A stretch of DNA of 37,675 nucleotides. Source: UBA6115 sp964346355 (GTDB lineage Bacteria > Bacillota > Clostridia > Christensenellales > Aristaeellaceae). The stretch lies in the NCBI GenBank assembly GCA_964346355.1, contig CAYFUH010000014.1:1-37675 (forward strand), given 5' to 3'. Both the position numbers and the translations under genes were made by a program. Under the pieces are notes generated by a model, which searched no databases, had not been told where the DNA came from, and saw nothing but the letters and a program-made list of their open reading frames with translations. Positions 7,305-15,064 of the stretch are shown here, in pieces (positions within the stretch are counted from its first letter, which is position 1; each line of letters begins with the position of its first letter).

Positions 7305-8717
7305 ATGAAGTATGATTTAGTGATTGTCGGCGCGGGCCCGGCCGGGATTTTTACCGCGCTGGAGTTGCTGCGCAAAGGCAGCAAAAAGAAGATGGTCATC
7401 ATCGAAAAGGGGCAGCCCATCGGCCGCCGCCGCTGCCCCAAGGGCACGACTGGCCGCTGTGTCAACTGCAGGCCTTATTGCCATATCACCACCGGGTTTG
7501 CCGGCGCGGGCGCGTTTTCTGACGGCAAGCTGTCCCTCTCCCATGAGGTGGGCGGCCAGCTGCCGGAATTAATCGGCATCGACGCGGCGCAAAGCTTGAT
7601 TGATTATACCGATTCCATCTATCTGGAATTTGGCGCGGATACCCAGGTGGAGGGCATGGTGGTGGACGAGCGCATCAAGCGCATCCGCCGCCGCGCAATC
7701 ACCGCGGGACTGCGCCTGGTGGATTGTCCCATCCGCCACATGGGCACCGAAAAAGCGCAGGAGATCTACGGCGCCATTCAAGCATACCTCACCAACAAGG
7801 GGGTGGAGATCCGCTTTGGCGTCAACTGCGCCGACCTGATTTTGACGGACCATGCGTGCCGGGGCGTCATCGTCGAAAAACCGGATGGCACCGGCCGGGA
7901 GGAAATCCTGGCACAGGACACCGTCGTCGCGACGGGGCGCCGGGGTGCTGACTGGTTGGAGAAAATCTGCCAGGAGCACGGCATTGCCCACCAGCCCGGC
8001 ACGGTGGACATCGGCGTGCGGGTGGAGGTGCGCAACGAGGTGATGGAGGAGGTCAACGACGCGCTGTATGAGGGCAAGTTTGTGGGCTATCCCGCGCCCT
8101 TCCGCGACAAGGTACGCACCTTCTGCCAAAACCCGGGCGGCTTTGTCAGCCAGGAAAACTACGACAATGACCTGGCTGTGGTCAACGGGCATAGCTATAA
8201 GGATTTCAAGTCCGAAAACACCAACCTGTCCCTTTTGTCCTCCCACAATTTCAACACGCCTTTTAACCAGCCCATCGCCTATGCCCAAAAGGTGGGGGAG
8301 TTGACCAACATGCTGGCTAACGGCCACATCCTGGTGCAGCGCTTTGGCGATATCCTGGACGGCAAGCGCACCTGGGAGCGCGAGCTTTCGCGCAGCAACG
8401 TCAAACCCACCCTCAAGGACGCGGTCGCGGGTGATATCACCGCTGCCATGCCCTACCGCGCCATGACCAACATCATCGCCTTCATCCAGGCGCTGGATAT
8501 GGTAGTGCCCGGCTTCGCCTCACCCGAGACGCTGCTGTACTCGCCGGAATTGAAGTTTTACTCCAACCGCGTGCGCATGGACGCGCAGCTCAATACCAAC
8601 ATCAAGGGCTTTTATTCCCTGGGGGACTCCAGCGGCTGGACGCGCGGGCTGATGATGGCCTCCGCCATGGGTGTGATGCTGGGGGATAAGCTGGCTGCAG
8701 AGGAAGCGGTCAAATAA
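7305..8717 (+). CDS. FAD-dependent dehydrogenase of the COG2509 type
   Basis: 470-residue soluble flavoprotein. Residues near the N-terminus form the dinucleotide-binding motif VGAGPAGIFTALEL. A second FAD contact is suggested by the C-terminal GFYSLGDSSGWTRGLMMASA. Between them lies a Cys-rich segment, CPKGTTGRCVNCRPYC (four Cys within 16 residues), followed by FAGAGAFSDGKLSL, characteristic of COG2509 proteins whose substrate is not known. The segment could hold a metal or be redox active. ATG at 7305 is preferred over 7299 because GAGGG then sits 6 bases away. Monocistronic: own promoter and terminator. The reaction is unassigned; oxidoreductase is as far as sequence goes. Confidence 0.85.
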   Translation: MKYDLVIVGAGPAGIFTALELLRKGSKKKMVIIEKGQPIGRRRCPKGTTGRCVNCRPYCHITTGFAGAGAFSDGKLSLSHEVGGQLPELIGIDAAQSLIDYTDSIYLEFGADTQVEGMVVDERIKRIRRRAITAGLRLVDCPIRHMGTEKAQEIYGAIQAYLTNKGVEIRFGVNCADLILTDHACRGVIVEKPDGTGREEILAQDTVVATGRRGADWLEKICQEHGIAHQPGTVDIGVRVEVRNEVMEEVNDALYEGKFVGYPAPFRDKVRTFCQNPGGFVSQENYDNDLAVVNGHSYKDFKSENTNLSLLSSHNFNTPFNQPIAYAQKVGELTNMLANGHILVQRFGDILDGKRTWERELSRSNVKPTLKDAVAGDITAAMPYRAMTNIIAFIQALDMVVPGFASPETLLYSPELKFYSNRVRMDAQLNTNIKGFYSLGDSSGWTRGLMMASAMGVMLGDKLAAEEAVK

Positions 8718-8740
8718 AAGCAATGTAGAAACATGCCAGC

Positions 8741-8765
8741 GCGCGCCATGTGAGGCGCGCTTTTT
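8741..8765 (+). terminator. Terminator of the flavoprotein gene
   Basis: Perfect 7-bp stem GCGCGCC / GGCGCGC (8741-8747 with 8754-8760), 6-base loop, then five T. Confidence 0.85.
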
Positions 8766-8797
8766 GTCATAATTATTGAAATAGTAAATCCAAAGTC

Positions 8798-8826
8798 TTG
8801 CAATCCTATTTCATATCTATTACAAT
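8798..8826 (+). promoter_or_regulatory. Sigma-A promoter of the L,D-transpeptidase gene
   Basis: TTGCAA (8798-8803), 17-base spacer, TACAAT (8821-8826), in an AT-rich patch unlike the GC-rich genes. Confidence 0.7.
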
Positions 8827-8855
8827 CTGTTTATCATCTTGGATTGAGGTATGGA

Positions 8856-10553
8856 ATGAAACGATTGCTCGCGCTGTTTTTAGCGCTGTTGTGTATTCTG
8901 CCAGCCGGCATCATGGAGGAAGAAGATGCCATGCCCGGTGAGCAGGAGGTCGTGGTGGTCACCTCCGAGGGCCGCCCGCTCAAATATGGTGACAAGGGCG
9001 AGGATGTCAAGCTGCTGCAGACCCGCTTGAAGGATTTGCGCTATTACAACGGCCCTGTCACCGGAAACTATATGGAAGTAACCCGCAAGGCCATTCGCGC
9101 CGTGCAGGAGGCCTATGGCCTGACTGTCAACGGCGAGGCGGATCTGGCACTGCAGGAAATCATCTATGGGGACGCCCACCGGCCGCTGAAGAAGGGCGAG
9201 CGCGGCAAGGAAGTGGAGCGCCTGCAGACCCGTTTGAGTGAGATTGGCTACTACTGGGGTAAAATTACCGGCAACTACCAAGACGGCACCACCGCGGCGG
9301 TGGGGCATTTCCAGGAGGACAACGGCATCAACAAAACCGGCCAGGCGGATGTGCAAACCTTGATAAAATTGTATTCCGATGACATTGTGATGCCTACGCC
9401 CGACCCCAACACCACGCCCAAGCCCATCCCCACCCCGCCGGCGGACGCCCAGTTCGCGGGCATTGTGTCCTACGGCTCCAAAACCAAGCAGGTATCCCTC
9501 ATCCAGGAACGCCTGACCGCCCTGGGCTTTTTTGACCGCAAGATTACCGGCGGCTATTACGAGCACACCCATGCCGCTGTTAAAAAGTTCCAGCAGTACA
9601 ACGGCCTGAAGGACGACGGTATCGTGGGCCAGCAGACCTGGGATGTGCTGTTCGGCCTGGACGTGGTCAGAGCTGACGGCATCCCCAAGCCCACGGTGGA
9701 GCCCGACCTCATCCCCTATTATGTAGAGGTGGATGTGGTGAACCAACTCATCAAAATCTTCGGGCTGGATGAAAACAAGGAGTACACCAAGCTGGAAAAG
9801 GTGTTCTGGTGCTCCACCGGCACCCCCGGCTACCCCAGCAAGCCCGGGGACTATGTCCTCACAGGACGGCGTTCCCGTTGGGCCCACTTCCCCAACTGGG
9901 GGGGAGGCACCGCGGCCTGGTGGGTGCGCATCGACAGTGAAATCGCCTTCCATTCCATCATCTACGCCAATTACGATTTGAAGCGCCCCAACATGAACAG
10001 CGTGCGCAAGCTGGGCTCGGTGGCCTCCCACGGCTGCATCCGCCTCACCCTGGCCGACGCCAAGTGGATGTATGACAACATCGGCAAAGGCACCCTGGTG
10101 CGCATCTATGACGACGGCATGAAGGATCCGGAACTGAAGGCCGCTGCCAAACCCGGAGAGTTCAACCGGAAGACCTTCGTCCACAACCCCACCCCCGTGC
10201 CCACGCAGGAGCCCTTCTATGACGGCACCAACCCGCCGCAAACACCAGAGCGCGGGCTCAAGTCCGGCGATTCTGGCGAGGATGTGCACTGGCTGCAAAG
10301 CAAGCTCAAGGAATTGGGCTACTACCCGGGCACAGTGACCGGCACCTTCTTAGACGGCACCAAGGCCGCGGTCAAGGCCTTCCAGAAGGATCACAAGCTC
10401 AGCGCCAATGGCAGCGCGGACAAGAATACGCTGCAGACCCTGTACGACTTTGTACGCGCCAGCACTACACCCAGCCCGGCTCCGCTGCCCACAGACCCGC
10501 CCAGCCACCAGGTGGTGGAGGTGCCTGCGCCCTCTGCCACACCGGCGCCGTAA
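8856..10553 (+). CDS. L,D-transpeptidase (YkuD) with four peptidoglycan-binding repeats
   Basis: Secreted 565-residue cell-wall enzyme. Signal peptide about 1-20. Then PG_binding_1 repeats at about 36-98, 107-170 and 200-268, each with the pattern G..G..V..LQ.RL..L.Y. The YkuD domain spans about 285-415, with catalytic SHGCIRL at 391-397 (Cys394, His392). A fourth binding repeat is at about 465-528, and linkers and tail are Pro/Thr-rich. YkuD enzymes form 3-3 cross-links or attach proteins to peptidoglycan and are insensitive to most beta-lactams. The ATG at 8856 is chosen over the TTG at 8844 because TGAGGT sits 5 bases before it. Binding repeats on both sides of the catalytic domain are the unusual point. 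Single-gene unit with promoter and terminator. Confidence 0.93.
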   Translation: MKRLLALFLALLCILPAGIMEEEDAMPGEQEVVVVTSEGRPLKYGDKGEDVKLLQTRLKDLRYYNGPVTGNYMEVTRKAIRAVQEAYGLTVNGEADLALQEIIYGDAHRPLKKGERGKEVERLQTRLSEIGYYWGKITGNYQDGTTAAVGHFQEDNGINKTGQADVQTLIKLYSDDIVMPTPDPNTTPKPIPTPPADAQFAGIVSYGSKTKQVSLIQERLTALGFFDRKITGGYYEHTHAAVKKFQQYNGLKDDGIVGQQTWDVLFGLDVVRADGIPKPTVEPDLIPYYVEVDVVNQLIKIFGLDENKEYTKLEKVFWCSTGTPGYPSKPGDYVLTGRRSRWAHFPNWGGGTAAWWVRIDSEIAFHSIIYANYDLKRPNMNSVRKLGSVASHGCIRLTLADAKWMYDNIGKGTLVRIYDDGMKDPELKAAAKPGEFNRKTFVHNPTPVPTQEPFYDGTNPPQTPERGLKSGDSGEDVHWLQSKLKELGYYPGTVTGTFLDGTKAAVKAFQKDHKLSANGSADKNTLQTLYDFVRASTTPSPAPLPTDPPSHQVVEVPAPSATPAP

Positions 10554-10581
10554 ATGGGGGCGCGTTCCAATCTGTTTTTTT

Positions 10582-10606
10582 GGCTGCCTTTTTGGCAGTC
10601 TTTTTT
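10582..10606 (+). terminator. Terminator of the L,D-transpeptidase gene
   Basis: 7-bp stem GGCTGCC / GGCAGTC (10582-10588 with 10594-10600, one G-U pair), loop of five T, then six T. Confidence 0.75.
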
Positions 10607-10610
10607 GTTC

Positions 10611-10640
10611 TTGCACAGGGGGCGCTAACCTGCGTATAAT
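10611..10640 (+). promoter_or_regulatory. Sigma-A promoter of the decarboxylase gene
   Basis: TTGCAC (10611-10616), 18-base spacer, perfect TATAAT (10635-10640). Confidence 0.6.
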
Positions 10641-10696
10641 GCAGTGCAATCAAACGGCACTCCTGGTTGTTATGATATAAGACTGTGAGGATGATC

Positions 10697-12130
10697 ATGG
10701 CAAAATCTTTGCTTGAGTTATTGGAAGAATCCTGTCCCGTCACGCTGCCCATGCACATGCCGGGGCATAAGCGCAACACGGCGCTGGCGCCCTATTTAAA
10801 GACATTGGCAGCCCAGCTTGACATTACCGAGATCAAGGGCTTTGACCACCTGCACGCGGCGGAAGGCATCCTGTATGAGGCCATGGCGCAGGCGGCGGAG
10901 GTTTTTGGCGCCAAACACACCTTCTTTTTGGTCAACGGCAGCACGGTGGGCATCCTAAGCGCCATCCGCGCGGTCACCGCGCCGGGTGACAGCGTCATCA
11001 TGTCGCGCAACTGTCACAAATCCGTATACAACGCGCTGATGCTCAACAACCTGCGGCCCTGCTTCATCTACCCGCAAACCAACATGGATTACCAGATCGC
11101 TGCCTCCCTTTCTGTTGAGGCCATTGAGCAGGCCATCGCCCAGCACGCGCAGGCGCGGGTGCTGATTATCACCTGCCCCACGTATGAGGGCGTCATAAGC
11201 GACCTGCCGGCCATCATCCGCCTGGCGCACCGCCACGGGCTAAGCGTCATTGTGGATGAGGCGCACGGTTCCCACCTAGGCTTCTCGCCTCATTTTCCCA
11301 GCAACGCTGTCAGCGCGGGGGCGGACATCGTCATCCAGTCCCTGCATAAAACCCTGCCTTCCTTAACGCAAACGGCGCTGGCACATGTGCGCACCGACGC
11401 GCTCGCGCATGAAATGCAGCGGCAATTGGCCATCTTTGAAACCACCAGCCCGTCCTTTTTGCTGCTGGCCAGCATCGACAGCTGTGTGCGCCTGCTGCGC
11501 GATAACAAAAAAGAGATGTTTGAGAACTGGCACATGGCGCTGGAAGCCTTTCATCAAAAGGCGCTGGGGCTTACGCACCTGCGCGTGCTGGGCTATGGGG
11601 CAGAGCGCGGACGGGACCTGGAAAACGTGTATGGTCTGGAGCCCAGCAAGCTCTATGTATCCACCCTGGGCTGTGATATTGACGGCTACGAGTTAGCCGA
11701 GCGCCTGCGCAACGAACACGCCACTGAGCCGGAGATGATTACGCCGCAGGGCGTGCTGGGCATGACCGGCATGGGGGACACTGTACAAACCCTGGAACGT
11801 TTTGGTGACGCGTTATTAGAGATAGACAGCAGCCTTGCTGCCGCTAAATTCAAAAAGTCGCCCTTAATGGCGCCGCATGTGTACAGCAAGGTGCCCATCG
11901 CCACGGCGGAGCGCGCGCCTTTTATCGTCCTGCCGATTCAGGAAGCAGAAGGCTATGTGATGGCGGAGACCATCGTGGTCTACCCGCCGGGTATCCCAGT
12001 TGTGGTCCCGGGCGAGGTCATGAACCGGGAGGCCATTGATTACCTGCTGGCGGCTAAGGCGGCGCACAACACCATCCTGCGCTCCCGGTCCGATGTGGAC
12101 GGCCAGGTCGCGGTGCTCCGGGACGCGTAG
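10697..12130 (+). CDS. PLP-dependent Orn/Lys/Arg decarboxylase (YaaO/SpeA-like)
   Basis: 477-residue cytosolic fold-type I enzyme. PMHMPGHKRN near the N-terminus is the hallmark of the group. HGSHLGF and the motif SLHKTLPSLTQ follow; the Lys at about residue 218 forms the Schiff base with pyridoxal phosphate. Length matches the short Gram-positive class (about 480), not the 700-residue inducible enterobacterial class. It probably decarboxylates arginine or lysine for polyamine synthesis; which one is not decidable by eye. The ATG at 10697 is chosen over GTG 10685 because GAGG lies 6 bases upstream. In some Bacillota this gene precedes tmk; here a PrsA-like gene with its own promoter follows. 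Confidence 0.9.
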   Translation: MAKSLLELLEESCPVTLPMHMPGHKRNTALAPYLKTLAAQLDITEIKGFDHLHAAEGILYEAMAQAAEVFGAKHTFFLVNGSTVGILSAIRAVTAPGDSVIMSRNCHKSVYNALMLNNLRPCFIYPQTNMDYQIAASLSVEAIEQAIAQHAQARVLIITCPTYEGVISDLPAIIRLAHRHGLSVIVDEAHGSHLGFSPHFPSNAVSAGADIVIQSLHKTLPSLTQTALAHVRTDALAHEMQRQLAIFETTSPSFLLLASIDSCVRLLRDNKKEMFENWHMALEAFHQKALGLTHLRVLGYGAERGRDLENVYGLEPSKLYVSTLGCDIDGYELAERLRNEHATEPEMITPQGVLGMTGMGDTVQTLERFGDALLEIDSSLAAAKFKKSPLMAPHVYSKVPIATAERAPFIVLPIQEAEGYVMAETIVVYPPGIPVVVPGEVMNREAIDYLLAAKAAHNTILRSRSDVDGQVAVLRDA

Positions 12131-12168
12131 CATCTTATGAAGATTCTGTAACACTTCAAGCGCTTTGC

Positions 12169-12197
12169 TTGCCCGAGAGGAACCTGTGTGCAATAAT
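12169..12197 (+). promoter_or_regulatory. Promoter of the PrsA-like gene
   Basis: TTGCCC (12169-12174), 17-base spacer, AATAAT (12192-12197), about 30 bases before the start codon. Confidence 0.5.
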
Positions 12198-12228
12198 AAA
12201 CCAGTAAACCAATTGAAAGGAAATTTCT

Positions 12229-13587
12229 ATGTATAAGAAGTTAATCGCTGTTTTCATGGTCCTCATCATGGGGCTGTCTTTCCTGGCGGGCTTGGCGGAA
12301 GCGCCCGCGGAAGACCCGGTGCTGGCTACCGTTGATGGCAAGGAAATCATCAAAAGCCAGGTGGACGCGGAAATTGTGCAGATGCTCAACAACCAGTTCA
12401 TTGATGACGAAACCCAGTACGCCACCGTGCTGCAGTTCATGGTCAACCGCGAATTGATCACCAAGAAAATCGCGGATTTGGGCTTTGACCAGTTCACCAA
12501 GGATGAGGAGGACGCCTTTTTAAGCGAGGCCCAGCAGCAGCTTGACAAGGCGGTTGAAACCTACGCGGATTACTACCAGAGCGCGGACTCCGAGAAGGCG
12601 CGCGAGGACGCGGTCCAGCAAGCGCGGGATACCTTCACAGCCCAGGGCGTCACGGTGGAACTCATCGCGCAGGACGTCAAAAACCGCGCGGGTCTGGATC
12701 GCTTGAATGAGTATTTGCTGGGCGGCTATGAGCCCAGCGAGGAGGAAGTCCAGTCCGTTTTCCAGGAAGTGGGCGGAATTTACAAGCAGCAGTATGAAAA
12801 CGACATCGCCCAGTATGAGTACATGACGCAGTACGGCGGCCAAAACATCTGGTTTACCCCGGAAGGCTACCGCAGCGTGGTGCACATTCTGCTCATGGCG
12901 GATGACGCGCTGCTGGAAAACTACAAGGCGCTCAACGCCGCATTTGAAGAACAACAGCAGCACCAGGATTCAGTCCCCGTTGAAAACGGGACAGAACCTG
13001 CCCTGCAGCCCGCGGAGGAGAAAAAGGAAGTCACCCAGCAGATGCTGGATGAGGCGCGCCAGGCGGTGCTGGACTCCAAGAAGGCGGACATCGACCAGAT
13101 TTATGAGCGCTTAAACCGCGGGGAGAGCTTTGTTGACCTCATCAAGGAATACGGCGAGGACCCCGGCATGACAGTTCCTTCCAATTTGGAGGAAGGCTAC
13201 CCGGTGCACGCGCAGTCCATCCTGTATGATCCCGCGTTCACAGCGGCAGCCTTCTCCGAAAAAATGCAAAAAGTGGGCGATGTGAGCGACCCGGCTGTCA
13301 GCACCTTTGGCATCCACATCCTGCACTACCTGCGCGATTTGCCCTCCGGGCTGGAATTGACCGATGCCATCCGCCAGGAGATTGAGGACTACCTCACCGC
13401 CAAAAAGCAAAACGAAGTGTTTCAGCAGGCGCTGACCGCCTGGGCCCAGCAGGAGCAGATTGTGTATTTCCAGGAGGCCATCGACGCCGCCACCGCGCAG
13501 GCGCAGCAGCGCTTAAACCCGCAGGAAAACCCGGAGGAGCAGCCGCTGGAAGCTGCCCCGACGGAGGGCGAGGGCCAAACCCCATAA
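12229..13587 (+). CDS. PrsA/SurA-like peptidyl-prolyl isomerase, exported
   Basis: 452-residue foldase for secreted proteins. N-terminal signal or anchor about 1-25 ending LAEA. SurA_N-like helical domain about 30-170 (VLATVDGKEIIKSQVDAEI and a Gln-rich helix). Parvulin (PPIC) domain with its first strand at RSVVHILLM. That domain is split by an insert of roughly 80 residues (acidic, Gln/Pro-rich and helical) before the conserved ERLNRGESFVDLIKEYGED and FGIHILHYL. C-terminal helix and Pro/Glu-rich tail. Canonical PrsA is a lipoprotein; no lipobox Cys is visible here, so it is either released or held by an uncleaved helix. AAAGGA is upstream of the ATG. PPIase activity is likely but not certain, given the insert. 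Confidence 0.85.
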   Translation: MYKKLIAVFMVLIMGLSFLAGLAEAPAEDPVLATVDGKEIIKSQVDAEIVQMLNNQFIDDETQYATVLQFMVNRELITKKIADLGFDQFTKDEEDAFLSEAQQQLDKAVETYADYYQSADSEKAREDAVQQARDTFTAQGVTVELIAQDVKNRAGLDRLNEYLLGGYEPSEEEVQSVFQEVGGIYKQQYENDIAQYEYMTQYGGQNIWFTPEGYRSVVHILLMADDALLENYKALNAAFEEQQQHQDSVPVENGTEPALQPAEEKKEVTQQMLDEARQAVLDSKKADIDQIYERLNRGESFVDLIKEYGEDPGMTVPSNLEEGYPVHAQSILYDPAFTAAAFSEKMQKVGDVSDPAVSTFGIHILHYLRDLPSGLELTDAIRQEIEDYLTAKKQNEVFQQALTAWAQQEQIVYFQEAIDAATAQAQQRLNPQENPEEQPLEAAPTEGEGQTP

Positions 13588-13596
13588 AATTAGTAT

Positions 13597-13625
13597 TTGA
13601 CAAATTATTCAGCGCATAGTAAGAT
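13597..13625 (+). promoter_or_regulatory. Promoter of the infC operon
   Basis: Consensus TTGACA (13597-13602), 17-base spacer, TAAGAT (13620-13625). Transcription should begin near 13631, right at the first paired strand of the leader RNA. Confidence 0.75.
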
Positions 13626-13628
13626 AGG

Positions 13629-13741
13629 CCTTGCGACAAGCAGAAGCCGCCCGCTTCTCACCTGACGAATCCGCTTTGTCTGGTGCAAGGTATTCGATTC
13701 ATTCGGATTGGCGGGTTTTTTGCCCGCCAATCTTATTTTAT
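13629..13741 (+). promoter_or_regulatory. L20-type leader RNA (attenuator) of infC-rpmI-rplT
   Basis: Nested pairing is visible: CCTTGC with GCAAGG (13629-13634 / 13685-13690), GACAAGC with GCTTTGTC (13635-13641 / 13673-13680) and AGAAGC with GCTTCT (13642-13647 / 13653-13658). A strong terminator hairpin follows. AATCC at 13668-13672 could pair with GGATT in the terminator arm to form an antiterminator. Position and the CTTCTCACCTGAC segment fit the Firmicutes L20 leader, in which excess L20 binds and promotes termination. Assignment is by position and structure, without a covariance model. Confidence 0.75.
13706..13740 (+). terminator. Leader terminator (attenuator) before infC
   Basis: Perfect 10-bp stem GATTGGCGGG / CCCGCCAATC (13706-13715 with 13723-13732), loop TTTTTTG, then TTATTTTA. 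It ends just before the infC ribosome site. Confidence 0.88.
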
Positions 13742-13757
13742 CTGGAGGTGTACGCAC

Positions 13758-14324
13758 ATCAGCACAGAACTCATCATCAACGAACGCATCCGGGACCGCG
13801 AGGTACGCGTCATCGGGGAGGACGGCCAGCAGCTGGGCATCATGCCCACAGAGCGCGCGTTGCAGCTGGCGGAGGATGCCAGGCTTGACCTGGTCAAGAT
13901 CGTCCCGCGGGCGCAGCCGCCGGTATGCAAACTGATGGACTATGACAAGCATCGGTTTGAACAGGCCAAGCGTGAGAAGGAAATCCGCAAAAACCAGAAG
14001 ACCATCACCTTAAAGGAGGTGCAGCTGTCCGCCACCATTGAGGAGAACGACATCCAGGTCAAGGCCCGTAACGCTGTCAGGTTTTTAAAGGCGGGGGACA
14101 AGGTCAAGGTGACCATCCGTTTCCGCGGCCGTCAGATCACCCACAGCGAAATCGGCTACAAGGTCATGCGGGAATTCGCCGAGCGCATCAGCGACGTCGC
14201 TGTGATTGAGCGCATGCCCAACCTGGAAGGGCGCCACATGATCATGATCCTGGTGCCCCGTCAGGAAAAGGACAAGCCAGCCAAGCAGAACAAGGAAACC
14301 CAGCCTCAAAACCCGCAGGCATAA
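13758..14324 (+). CDS. infC: Translation initiation factor IF-3, with an AUC start codon
   Basis: 188-residue IF-3, which binds the 30S subunit, blocks premature subunit joining and proofreads the start codon. The N-domain begins ELIINERIRDREVRVIG; the linker contains PPVCKLMDYDKHRFEQ; the C-domain contains VKVTIRFRGRQITH and ends with MILVPRQ plus a short Lys/Gln tail. The start is taken as ATC at 13758-13760: it is 7 bases after GGAGGTG, and the next residues STELIINERIR match where IF-3 normally begins. No ATG or GTG is near. The upstream in-frame ATG at 13683 lies inside the leader and terminator. AUU/AUC starts of infC are known to be read inefficiently when IF-3 is abundant, giving autoregulation. 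First gene of infC-rpmI-rplT. Confidence 0.95.
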   Translation: MSTELIINERIRDREVRVIGEDGQQLGIMPTERALQLAEDARLDLVKIVPRAQPPVCKLMDYDKHRFEQAKREKEIRKNQKTITLKEVQLSATIEENDIQVKARNAVRFLKAGDKVKVTIRFRGRQITHSEIGYKVMREFAERISDVAVIERMPNLEGRHMIMILVPRQEKDKPAKQNKETQPQNPQA

Positions 14325-14357
14325 ATAGCGGGTCACGCAACAAAGGAGGGCATTGCT

Positions 14358-14555
14358 ATGCCAAAAATGAAATCCCACCGCGGCGCGGCCAAGCGCTTTC
14401 GGGTGACCAAAAACGGGAAGGTCAAACACAAGAGCATGAACATGGGTCACATCATGACCAAGAAATCCCCCAAGCGGACCCGTCAGCTGCGTGCCGGCGG
14501 CTTCCTGCAAAACAAAAAAGAAGCGGCGACCATTCGCCTGCTCATCCAGCAGTAA
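14358..14555 (+). CDS. rpmI: 50S ribosomal protein bL35
   Basis: 65 residues, full length: PKMKSHRGAAKRFRVTKNGK at the start and KKSPKRTRQLR before the C-terminus. Basic protein of the large subunit. AAAGGAGG precedes the ATG. Middle gene of the infC operon, 33 bases after infC and 30 before rplT. Confidence 0.97.
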   Translation: MPKMKSHRGAAKRFRVTKNGKVKHKSMNMGHIMTKKSPKRTRQLRAGGFLQNKKEAATIRLLIQQ

Positions 14556-14585
14556 ACCTGCGCTAATTGAAGGAGGAACTTACAC

Positions 14586-14936
14586 ATGGCTCGCATTAAG
14601 AGGGCTGTCAACGCCCAGAAAAAGCGTCGGAAGATGCTCAAATTAGCCAAGGGTTACTATGGCGCCAAATCCAAACAGTACCGTATTGCCAGTGAGCAGG
14701 TACGCCGTTCACTCGCCTATTCCTATGTCGGCCGCAAGCACCGCAAGCGTGACTTCCGCCGCCTGTGGATCGTCCGCATCAACGCGGCTGCGCGCCTCAA
14801 CGGCATGAACTACTCCGGCCTCATCAACGGTCTCAAGCGCAAGGGCATCACCATCAACCGCAAGATGCTGGCTGAATTGGCTGTCAATGACGCCTCTGCC
14901 TTCGCGCAGCTGGTGGAGCAGGCAAAGTCCGCTTAA
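14586..14936 (+). CDS. rplT: 50S ribosomal protein bL20
   Basis: 116 residues, standard length. MARIKRAVNAQKKRRKMLKL, then AKGYYGAKSKQYRIA, with LWIVRINAAARLNGMNYS in the globular half. Early assembly protein of the 50S subunit that binds 23S rRNA. In Firmicutes it also represses its own operon through the leader RNA seen at 13629-13741. GGAGG precedes the ATG and a strong terminator follows 20 bases after the stop. Confidence 0.97.
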   Translation: MARIKRAVNAQKKRRKMLKLAKGYYGAKSKQYRIASEQVRRSLAYSYVGRKHRKRDFRRLWIVRINAAARLNGMNYSGLINGLKRKGITINRKMLAELAVNDASAFAQLVEQAKSA

Positions 14937-14955
14937 ACCAAAAATCTGTTCATCA

Positions 14956-14977
14956 AAAAGGCCAACAGGCCTTTTTT
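14956..14977 (+). terminator. Terminator of the infC operon
   Basis: 8-bp stem AAAAGGCC / GGCCTTTT with a 4-base loop (14956-14975), followed by T to 14977. Confidence 0.88.
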
Positions 14978-14986
14978 GTTTATCAT

Positions 14987-15016
14987 TTGCTGGACACTGT
15001 GTGGATATGGTATACT
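14987..15016 (+). promoter_or_regulatory. Promoter of aroK
   Basis: TTGCTG (14987-14992), 18-base spacer, TATACT (15011-15016), preceded by TG two bases away. Moderate match. Confidence 0.5.
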
Positions 15017-15064
15017 CCAGGTACGAACCAATAACAGAAAACGCAAAGGAAAGGGGCATTAATC

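Noticed and set aside
7569..8327. 252-residue minus-strand open frame
   Set aside because: Shadow of the flavoprotein gene, with the same composition bias.
8880..10298. 472-residue minus-strand open frame
   Set aside because: It lies exactly antisense to the L,D-transpeptidase gene, has no ribosome site or family motif, and its His/Val/Gly-rich composition is typical of the reverse complement of a GC-rich gene.
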